Shown: in pieces, positions 43,950 to 55,200 of the stretch
How the letters are laid out: each line of letters opens with the position of its first letter
How positions within the stretch are numbered: the stretch's first letter is position 1
Assembly (NCBI RefSeq): GCF_026151205.1
Contig: NC_087080.1
Coordinates: 8,831,720 to 8,895,719, forward strand
DNA from: Bolinopsis microptera
Taxonomy: Eukaryota > Ctenophora > Tentaculata > Lobata > Bolinopsidae
DNA: 64,000 nucleotides
Direction: 5' to 3'
Translations under genes and position numbers: made by a program
The notes under the pieces: generated by a model
Database searches by the model: none
What the model was told of the DNA's origin: nothing
The model's input: only the letters and a program-made list of their open reading frames with translations

Positions 43950-45775
43950 TTGATAAATGAAAGAGGAGGATGGGTTCGGGGTGATGAACTGGTCTGAACG
44001 TCTTTGTGATGGTGATCTGTGGAGTAAAGATAGAAGTGAGATTGGAGATTCTAATCTGACAATTTTGAACAGTTCTAATAGACATGTGTATTTGTAGAGG
44101 TTGTGGACGGTAAGAAGGCCGTTCTTGTTAAACAACGGCTTTGTATGCTCTTTTTCAAAGAATTCCCTTCCTAGGATTTGTTCATCTATACAACGTGTTC
44201 TGGCACATGTTCTAAATTTATCTAGATATGCTTCAAGGTCACCAAATAGTATTCTGATACATTTTTTCTGAGTGATGAAGATAGGTTGAAGCATATTGTT
44301 ACTCGACCCACCCCATACCGATATTCCAAATCTTAGGTGTGACTCAAATAACGTGTGGTACAATTCTTTATGGTGTTTTTTCGGGATAACGTGTCGTATT
44401 CTACTGAGTCTTCCGATCTCACACCTAAGTTTCGAGTTGAGGGCTCTTATTTGAACATCCCATTTTAGCTTTTCGTCAATAATAACACCTAAAAACTTGG
44501 TCTCTTTAACTTGCTTTATTACCGTATTATCCAGAGTTAGTATATATTCTGATTCGTTATCTGCCTCATTATCAGTAGCTGTACATGACGGCTTGAAGTG
44601 AATGTAGCAGCATTTCTTTATATTTATATGTAATAGATTGCATTTCATGTACTGGTGTAACAAACGGAGAATTTCGTTTGCTCTTTCATACAGTTTTTTT
44701 CTACATTCATCTACTACGAATATGTTTGTGTCATCTGCAAATAGTATGAACTTGCCCAGATCAGTTGTTCTAAATAAGTCGTTAACATATATTATAAATA
44801 GCAAGGGTCCGAGACAAGAGCCTTGGGGAACTCCAAAGAGAACAATTGGCGTTTCCACGTATTCCATAGTTGTCTAGTTTATTAAGTAGTTTTTCATGTG
44901 AGATCGTGTCGAACGCTTTAGATAGATCAATAAATATTCCAAGTACATGCAGTTTTTTGCTAAGACAGGATTCTATGTAATTCACTGAGGAGTTGAGGGC
45001 ATGGCTTGTGGAGTGATTTTTTCTAAATCCGTACTGGTTCTCGTAAATCATTTTCTGGGACTGAAAGAAGCTATACAGTCTTTTGTAAATAATTTTTTCA
45101 AATATCTTACCAAAAACAGCTAAGGTTGATACTGGCCTATAGTTTTCCAGCAATTCCTCATTATCCTTCTTATAGATCGGACCGATTCTACCAGTCTTTA
45201 AATCATCTGGGAATACTCCATTCCTCATGCATTCACTGTATAATAAAGATAGTATAGGACAGATCACTTTAGACGATTCTTTAACTACATGTATTGGGAT
45301 GTCGGATGACTTCCCATTCTTCAGTTCAGATATAATCATTCTAACCTCGTCAGCTGTACAGTCATTCATGAAAATACTGGACGTGTTTGCTCTAGGCAGG
45401 TAGTCATAAAAACTAGGAAGATTGTTAATAGTTAGTTCTCCAATTTCATTATATGCCCCGTTTAAATTAGACGCTAGAGAAACAAAATACTTATTAAATT
45501 CATTGGCTATTACTCTACGATTGGTTATCTTCTCATTGTTTATAGTAAACAGTGGTTTTATTTGCCGTTTCTGTTTGCCCCGTATTTGATTAATCAGTTC
45601 CCATGTCTTCTTACTATTACCGTTTGTGTCTGTAAATTTTCCCATAAAATACTTAGTTTGAACATCTTTGCGATCTTTTTTAACCATCCTTCTATAATCC
45701 TTATAAGTTTTGTATCTAGAACGTTTTTCACAACATTTCAAGCATTGACATGTTCCACCTTTATAATCAGTTTCA
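43938..45775 (-). mobile_element. LINE reverse transcriptase fragment with internal deletion
   Basis: Minus-strand RT in two overlapping frames. The upstream part (45741-44868) has ISELKNGKSSDIPIHVV, GPIYKKDNEELLENYRPVS, QYGFRKNHSTSHAL and GIFIDLSKAFDTI. The downstream part (44867-43938) has YVETPIVLFGVPQGSCLGPL, FILFADDTNIF (catalytic DD), the KFLGVIIDEKLKW thumb and a C-terminal region ending in TAA/TAG at 43938. Between YGIRG and YVETP about 30 residues normally present in such RTs are missing and the frame changes, so this copy is dead. The endonuclease is absent. It faces the ORF1 fragment tail to tail. Confidence 0.88.
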
Positions 45776-45783
45776 CCAAGTTA

Positions 45784-45882
45784 AACCAGTGGCGTAACAA
45801 AGGGCCCCGCCGACCCCAGCTTTTTTCAGCGGGGGGGGGGGGGGGGGGGGGCTCCAACAGGCAATGTTACGCCAGTGGTTTG
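45784..45882. mobile_element. tiny hAT-like MITE with poly-G core
   Basis: Ends ACCAGTGGCGTAACA and TGTTACGCCAGTGGT form about 15-bp inverted repeats with one mismatch. The CAGTGGCGTA start is typical of hAT ends. The interior is GC-rich with a run of about 20 G. No clear target duplication. Confidence 0.65.
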
Positions 45883-46241
45883 GGAGTGATTATTAGGAGA
45901 GATTTATACATCTGATATCAACGAATTAATATTATATATAATGATCCAAAACAACAAAATTTTCATGACAGAAGAAACAAGGTGTGACTGAAAGTTCACA
46001 TTTAGTCACAGATTCTTGTCAATTGTTTGAAACTTTTAGAAAATATAGAGAGCATTTTTCAAAACATCATAAGTGATTTTAAAGACAAACCCTTTTGTCT
46101 GTTATCCTCATTTCCTGAATACAAACTATTGTAGGTGTTATGAGTGGTTGTGTGAATGAGACGACAGAGACTTGACAAATAGGGATGCATCCTCTATAGC
46201 TGCAGGGAGCTGTTATCATCTATTCGTTTTAACGTGTTTTA
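45883..46241. other. 5' flank of INPP5E homologue
   Basis: AT-rich, no ORF. It probably contains the promoter and 5' UTR of the downstream gene. I see no definite TATA box. Confidence 0.4.
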
Positions 46242-49200
46242 ATGAAAAATGAATCCAATGTCACATCACCTGATGAGCTCAGCAGTTTTGTCAACACGGT
46301 GGTGTCCATGAAACAGTCCCTTCATACAAGGAAATGGGCTTCAATTTATAAGAGATCTTCTGTATCGAATACATCAACACCCTGCTCCTTAAGTCGGCAT
46401 GAGGAACAATCTATTAAACATGATATTGTTAGCGATACACCAACTTCTCCCACCATTCCTGATGACATTATAGAGGAACAGGTTATTAGCTGAATATTCT
46501 TATTCTTATCAAGAAAGACTATGTACGGTTTTCAATGGAACTTGAGAGGAGAAATTGTGTCAATTGTTGTTGTACATATTTGAAGTAGATGGTTTGCAAT
46601 TGAGGAATTCCATTAGTGGACCCATAACAAGATATATGTGATCTAGACAATTTATTTAGATTCCAATGTATTTTCGATTCCAATATGATTTAACTTGCCA
46701 TTACTTTCAGCAATTTCAAAATTTCAATGTAGAAACAGAAGAAAGTCAACCTGAAGTGAGTAGCGAATATGAGCTCTCTTCAAGGTCTAAAAGAAAAATG
46801 AGCCGTGATCCGGGTATTTTCGACGGGGCTACCAGAGCTGTAACAGAAATGTTGGCTGGTGTCAGTGGCGTTGATATTTTCTCTGATACAGAGGATGATT
46901 TCAGCAACGAAATAACGATGAAAGTAAGTTTTCTTGTCAGATTTTATCAATTCAAATTAAATTCGACTGTTTAGAGTCTAACCACCCCATAATCTATGAC
47001 TGAATGATATTTATCCGATTTCAGCAAATTATAAATATTTCTTAATTTGTGAAATTTCTTGCCCTAATAAATGTAACACCCAACCAGAGACAATCAGAAA
47101 AACAAATTGCTGACGTCCCAAACGGATTTAAAAGGAGAAACACTCGCCGATTGCAAGGCCCAAGTGGTGAAAAGATAATACTTCACAACAAGAGCGGTGC
47201 GGGAACATTGACAAGAGACATGGCCGGTTCAAAATGTATCTTAGATGTGGAGCAGGAGGACAAGGCAATGTTTGGATTTGTTGAAAAAGTTCTGGACACA
47301 AGCAATATTCAATCTTTGAATGGGTCACATGTTGATGTTGATGGAGCCAGAGAAGTAAAGACTAACGGAAAGGTGTCGTTCAGTAATGGTACAAATTCCC
47401 ATCGTGAAGACAATGAACATCAGAGCAGTTTTGGAAAGCCACTATTGGCCTCTACTTTTATAACCGACAAGGTAAGATTATTCTCAACAAGTTTTTCGAA
47501 TTTAAGGGAAAAAAGTACTATTAATATTATATTAAAATGTCCGTGATCTTAACTTCTTTTCTGAAATAAAATATCTAATTAAAAATGACCGTTTACATAG
47601 TAGATCAGCAGGGTTTTGCAATTTTCAAATCTTCCTCTGTCAGCAAATTTACTCATGTTTACATCTGGGAGGGGGGGGGGGGCATTGTTTAAAACATATA
47701 AGTGATCCGAAAAGTTTGTTTAGTAGGAGCTTTCAAAATACACCGTCTTACATATTTACAAATTTCATTAATTTAAATACTCCCTCCGTGAAGCACCTCT
47801 TCCTAGAATGCTGACGTCATATGACGTGAATCCTCCCTAAAGTGCTTAGATTAGCAATGTTGTTATATATCATCATAATATCATGAAGGTAATTTACTTA
47901 TTGCATACACCAGCTATATACTACATATCGCAGTGACATACCGCAGTCATAACCACTTCATAATTATAAATCCCTCATAATTATAAATCCCCCGTAATTA
48001 TAACCCCCTAAAATAAACAACAAAACCAGACTGGCGAGGATGATGCGGACAGCGTAGACAGCTCAGAAAACAGCCCCAGCGTTTTAGGAAGCCCACCACG
48101 TGACATGTCGTTCGACAGCACTGACCTGCCACTCTATAATAGGGTGAGTAATGATAACTTTGTAATTATAAAACTATTTTAGGTGATGGTTGTATGAAAT
48201 GTGTACAGTTCCAGAGCCTTCGTGGTCGAATATGGGAACCACCAAATCGTAGACGTCTGGTGACGAGTATTTAGGGGAAGCTCAAGCATTACCCGTTTAA
48301 TAAATTAACTTATTTTTAGAAGCACAGTTCAAATTTGCTTTATCTTTGTCGAGTAAGTGGGATATTTATTTTTGGAAGTAGGCTTACTGAGAAAATAGCA
48401 GCTAGTTAGGTGGTGCGTTTAGGGTTCAAGTCATTAAGGTCGGCGCCATTTCATTAACTCTGTCAGTTATATAAAGCTCATATCAAGCCTTCATAATGAT
48501 GCGATAAAAGGAACCATTCCCACATGCCATGCCTTCCCTTCACAGAATTGTGAAGTGGGTACTCATTTTCTGCAGTTGACTGCTTTCAAATTATTCCAAA
48601 TATGGTGCCATTTAAAAGATCAAAGAATCTTTGCCTGCGATTTGCTTCGCTTTTTCGTGACAGCATTTGTAGTATTCGATTCAGTTGGTTTCTATCTCGA
48701 TTGAACATCAGCGGATTGGTTGCTCTGATTGATTTTAGTAGTTTTACTAGTTCCACTGCACTGTTCAGCTGTTACTTTCGGTGATGTCATATGGAATTTG
48801 TTACTTAGTTCTGTTTAAAGTTTCTATCGTTACTTTCTACTAAGGTGTCTAGAGTTGTGTTAGGTACAGGGTTATGAACACAAATAAAAAGATTTCTAAG
48901 GTATAGGTACACGTTCCGTCAGAAAATATTTTATACTGATTAAATTTTGCTACAGCGACCTGCGATTCCATTACGATATCGCTAAAATTTAAGTAACGTA
49001 AGACTTCGTGGGAATCCTTCGACATATAATTGGATTCCGCGTCGTTTTCTACTTGAATCTATCGGTAAACTATATTATATATCTATATTCTATATATTTT
49101 ATAACCCACGCTATATGGAACTGGATACTGGTGGGGAAGTGAACCATATTTGCACAATGCATTGACTTTGACACGTAACAGAGACAGTGGCTTTTAATCG

Positions 49201-52200
49201 GCCAATGCTGGAAGCTGGTTGGATTGTCACTATCAAGCAGATTGCATATCCCACCAGTATCCAAAAATATAATTTGCTTATGTTCTATTCCCAAAGAACT
49301 TGATTTTCAGTTCTGAAAGCAATTTCATAAAATCAATGGTATGTTGCATTGTTCTGTAAATTTGAGTGTTCTGTGTTGCGGTATTGTACTAAACAGATCA
49401 GAAAATTCTACCGGGCTGTTCATTAGCTAATAAGATGAATTACTCGTTGCTGACTAAGAATCCATGAACCGACGAGAAGTTGCTTCTTCTAATCGATCAA
49501 TCATCTCACACTTGCCCTGCTTTTCTTGAAACAATATCATGGTGATTATGGTGCCTATCAAGAAATGTGGGAACGTTCTGATTTTAGGGCACTGCCTGAA
49601 TCATGATAAAAACATGGCCGCTTCTCTACCTTAAATTATCATGTTTATAAATGCTGTGATAATTTGTCCGAATCACCCTTCTGACTCCTCCTCCTCAGGT
49701 AGCCCCAATCCCCCGTATACTATCGTTACAAGGAAACTCCAGCAAGAGACCCGGAGATGATGGAACTACAAGCGACAGTGAGGACATGTACTCATCCCAC
49801 AACTCATCTCAGTAAGTCTTTGTAGTGGTCCACATCCCATAACTCATCTCAGTAAGTCTTTCTAGTGGTCCACATCCCACAACTCATCTCAGTAAGTCTT
49901 TGTAGTGGTCCATATCCCACAACTAATCTCAGTAAGTCTTTGTAATGGTCCACATCCCATAACTCATCTCAGTAAGTCTTTGTAGTGGTCCACATCCCAC
50001 AACTCATCTCAGTAAGTCTTTGTAGTGGTCCACATCCCACAACACATCTCAGTAAGTCTTTGCAGTGGTCCACATCCCACAACTCATCTCAGTAAGTCTT
50101 TGTAGTGGTCCACATCCCACAACTCATCTCAGTAAGTCTTTGTAGTGGTCCACATCCCACAACTCATCTCAGTAAGTCTTTGTAGTGATCCACATCCCAC
50201 AACTTATCTCAGTAAGTCTTTGTAGTGGTCCACATCCCACAACTCATCTCAGTAAGTCTTTGTAGTGGTCCACATCCCATAACTCATCTCAGTAAGTCTT
50301 TGTAGTGGTCCACATCCCACAACTCATCTCAGTAAGTTTTTGTAGTGGTCCACATCCCATAACTCATCTTAGTAATCTGAGAGCTTCACTTTAGATTCAC
50401 ATCCTCTGACTTACATTTCACCATATTCAGTCATTCACTGTTAGCACTGTTAGCACTGTTAGCACTGTTAGCACTGTTAGCACTGTTAGCACTGTTAGCA
50501 CTGTTAGCACTGTTAGCACTGTTAGCACTCACCAGCTACACAGATAATTTCCAGAATAATTAAAATCAACCAGGCCATGGCAATAATTATATTCCGATCT
50601 GATAATTATAGTAATGATTGTAATAATATAATTGTAATAATATAATTGTAATTCCCCCATAAAACTGAGGTGTTTTCGTCAGAAATTAGTAAAAGTGTAA
50701 CAATTCCCCTCAGAGCGGATCTGATGAACAGTATCCTACCTCCAATACACAGTCAGAGTGTGAGAACCACAGTACACACAGAGGAACCCGACTTTGAGGA
50801 GCTGGAGAGGTACTTCCCAAACCATCAGATGTCACTTTTCATCGGAACCTGGAACATGCACAGCGAGGTAGTTACTTATTATATGTATTTAATATAAAAT
50901 CGTATTTTATTTAGCCCGAATTAATTTGCATGTTTCGTCACACGTAGCCAAGCTCAACACCAATCACCATTGGCCATCGTTGATAGTTCATACGATAGTT
51001 CTAAACGACCAACTTGCCGTTCATACTCTATTTAATCGCAGGTATTTATCAAATTGCTTTTTCTGAATTGCCCACTGAATTACAATAAACTTAGAGCCAC
51101 CAATAAATTGTTAACTGCCAGTAAATGTACACGACAGTGAGTAGTTGAGTACATGATGAACTGGCCGCGTGATAAAGTCATGTTGTGATAATGACTGAGT
51201 GTATGCTTGTTCAGCGCAATTTCACATATCTCGGGCCGGTTTGTCAAGCATCTAATTCATTTCAAATCTTTACTTCGTCGAGGAATGTATTCAAGCTGTG
51301 GACACGGCTTCAGCGAATAGTGATAGCTTTTAAATCCACGTTTTACCGTTCAACTAACGGGGGAAGACGCCAGGGTTGCATAAATTCTATTCAAATTAGG
51401 GATTTTGTCGATTTTAAGTTACCGTGAAACACTGAGAACAGAGACCACAGAGACCAGAGCTAGAGCTTTTCTCTGTATTGAGTCACATCGTTTATCGATC
51501 GTTATCATCTTAACAATACTCGAATCCCGGTTACCAAGATCCATTTTACCATCCATTTTTTATGGAGCTTCATCGAGCACTGTAATAACTAAAATACTGC
51601 AGGTAATTATTCCACCAGATGTCGGATCTGGAGCTTAAATGATGATAAGACTATTTTAATTTATATATACGTACGTAAAGTGTATATATACATTTAAGCA
51701 CATTATAGCCTATATAATATATATGTACGTTTTAAATACTATGTGGTTTACATTGTAAGAATGTGGCCATGATCATGAGTTATACTTTAAATACTATTAG
51801 TAAATACTTTTTATTGATCTGATACCGATTTAGACACTCAACAGATGTTAACTTCATCCTCTGTTCGACTAAAGTACTAATAAGATGTAATAACGTTATT
51901 TCTTTAAAGGAATTGATGTAGCTCTACATTATCTTAAGGGGGCAGGGGGGGGGTCTTCATGGAAATTTTCTCAAAATCGACTTTTTAGTTGTTTCTGATA
52001 GATGGGAGTGATATCTATCAGATGCTTTTAATCCGATAGAAAAATATTGCTCCTAGCAGAAATTATCGCCGGTAGAAGGTCAGCGCTTGTGTGTAATTGT
52101 ATTGCGCGAGCGATTTTTGATCGCGTGCCCTGAAAATCGAGTCTAAAAATCTATCTCCTCCTACATTTTTTGAGCAATCACCCTCAAACTTTCAGGATAT

Positions 52201-55200
52201 GTTCTAGGGATCATTTAGAAGAGATTGTCCAGGCAAAATTTTGAGATAGGCCTTTAAAAATTTTTTATTCGATTTTGAAAATCTTGGACCTGGTTTTTTG
52301 ACGATTTTTCGAGGTCCAAGATTTTCAAAATCGAATAAAAAATGTTTAAAGGCCTATCTCAAAATTTTGCCTGGACAATCCCTTCTAAATAATCCTTAGA
52401 AAATATCCTGAAAGTTTGAGGGTGATTGCTCAAAAAATGTAGGAGAAGATAGATTTTTAGACTCGATTTTCAGGGCACGCGATCAAAAATCGCTCGCGCA
52501 ATACAATTACACACAAGCGCTGACCTTTTACCGGTGATAATTTCGGCTAGGAACAATATTTTTCTATCGGATTAAAAGCATCTGATAGATATCACTCCCC
52601 TCTATCAGAAACAACTAAAAAGTCGATTTTGAGAAAATTTCCATGAAGACCCCCCCCCCCCTGCCCCCTTAAACAGATGAAACACTATTGCACACAAAAA
52701 AGATTATTGTAATATATTGAACTTATTTATTTCTAAGTAAGAACAGGATTTAGGGTATTTTCAACATATTAGAATATAATATTACCTAAATGGGAAAAAC
52801 CACTAATATAATAAACAGAAATAAATCACGAATCATGAAGAAGTCCGTCAAAGAGCGTTACACATTATCTCCTAAGCACAGAGTTTCATGCTGGTCATGC
52901 CCTCAGAAGAATCTGCAGACAAAAATGTCTGGTATGTGTTCTCGAAGAGGACGGGTCTCCCACCCTTCTTTTCCACAGCAATGACATCAAAATACCACGC
53001 ATCACTCTCATCAGCCTTCAACGTCACACACTTCACAGTTCCCATATCAGGCATGTTTCCCAGCACAAACTCATCAAATACTCCTTCTTTAAAACTCCCC
53101 TCTTTCGGGTCAATGTAGCTGGTGTAAGCAAACTCTCCGTTCTCCCCCTCCAGCATCATACTGAGCCCGATACTGCTGCTGCCCGCATTAGCAACAGTAC
53201 CAGTTACAGTGGTCACAGTGTAGGTCATGTCTCCCTGGAAGGACAGTGTCACCTTGGTAACACCCTCATCCAAGTCACCTGACAGTACCTGCTTCTTCAC
53301 GTTGTAAAAGTACCTGGTCTCTCTGAAGGTCTGGGACCTCACACTCACCCAGTCAAAGAGGAATGCGTCAGAGCCCCTTATACTCAGTTCCAGTCCCTGT
53401 ATCAGCATTACCTCCCCTAGTTGCAGCGAGTATTTGTCAGTGTGACCTGTCTGGAAATCATTGTGTCCGCTGTTATCCAGCTGACTTGATACGGCGCCTC
53501 GTTCCCCGAGGATCTTCAGGTCAATAGCACTGTCTGTTCCACTGTGCGCCAAACTGGAGGTTTTCACAGTGACCGAGTACCAGGTGGCAGAGTTGAGTCC
53601 CACAGAGAGAGAAATAAGGAATAGTGACAGCAGCATCGCTAACTCGTTTATCAGAAACAGGAAGGGTTATGAAAACAAGTTTCGCATCGCATTTTATAGT
53701 TATTTTTTACGTTCTTTTAATTATGATAAGTAGCGGGTAGAGTGGTAGCGTTCTTTGTCGGTGACTCGTTGTCACAAAGAAGGATTCAATCCGAGACATT
53801 TCTCTTTGTTTCCAAGTTATGGCCTGTACTTTTTAAGGAACCAGCCGGATCTACCCTCTATCATGTTATATTTATTGTCAAGTAAAAGAAAAGGTCCCCA
53901 TAAAATTAAAGAGAAAACCAGCTGATCCTTGAAAACTAATGTCTAATGTCAACTTGAATAACAGAATTACTCCACCCTTGGCCCCTTGTGTCCAACGCCC
54001 TCGTGCGTCACGCTTCTATAAATGTGATAGAACTGTGAAGTGTGAGTGAAGTAAAACGACGAAATTCCACTTGTTTTTTTGGATAAAAACGGTTGCAATG
54101 TGAGTGCTATCAAGTAGAGCAAAGTGGATGTTATTGCTACAATTCACTTTCAAGTCTTAATCACGTGATCTTTAGTTTTACCTTACTCCCTGAAATTATC
54201 TTTATCTATTCCAGAAGGACGTTCCTCTGCTTGTTGAAGAGTTCCTGATGCCACCTGAGTGCGAGTACTTACAGGACATGTACGTTATAGGAACACAGGA
54301 GTGTACCCCTCACAAGTAAGCTCTTGTAACTAGGGTGTTATTGAGTTTTTAGAGTTAGTTTTTAGAGTGAGTTTTTAGAGTTAGTTTTTAGAGTTAGTTT
54401 TTAGAGTTAGTTTTTAGAGTTAGTTTTTAGACTTAGTTTTGAGACTTAGTTTTTAGAGTTAGTTTTTAGAGTTAGTTTTTAGAGTTTTTAGAGTGAGTTT
54501 TAGTATATCTAGTTAACAGGAGGATTTGATCTAGTTCTCAATTAGTTGTTAATTATTTGTTAATTATTTGTTAATTATTTGTTAATCATTTGGTTATTAC
54601 TTGTTACTTATTTACTAATTACAGGAGGGAGTGGGAGGTGACGGTACAAGCAACACTGGGCCCCACCCACGTCCTCGTGAGGTCAGAGAGTCTGGGAGAC
54701 ATTCATCTCATCATTCTAGTGAGAAGAGAGATGATATGGATCATCAGGGGTCAGTTTCGTTTATCTTTTAGTTCGTCATAATAACATGCTCATTAGGAGT
54801 CAGTCTCCTTTAGATCGTCATAATAATATGCAATCATCATTCATCAGGCATTGTTATGATTAAATATGCTTTATCAATACGGTGACTGAATACTGATGCG
54901 TCTAATTTACTTTTAAAATCTTATCATACAGCACTGAAGATAACACTGCCTCTAAATAGAATATTTACCTGTCTATGATGGCAGATTTGAAAATATACTG
55001 AATCCAGAGTCCAGTGAAATTGAACCACCCGCCCGGCCGCCCTAACATCAGCTGATATCATGCTGATATACACACGGACGACAAAACATGGACATGACCA
55101 ATGTTTTGAATATAACACGCATTCTTTAACACTGTCAATAACAGTTCACTCTTTACATGCTTTGGAATAACAAGCAAAAAATATTCAGCACAGAATCATT

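Noticed and set aside
45830-45852. Run of about 20 G as a quadruplex signal
   Set aside because: It may be a homopolymer length error or slippage in a tiny MITE; nothing else supports a function.
49123-49265. 13-bp inverted repeat (GGATACTGGTGGG) as a MITE
   Set aside because: Too short and isolated; no target duplication or second copy visible.
49812-50375. CRISPR-like regular repeat array
   Set aside because: Units are contiguous with no unique spacers, and the locus is a eukaryotic intron.
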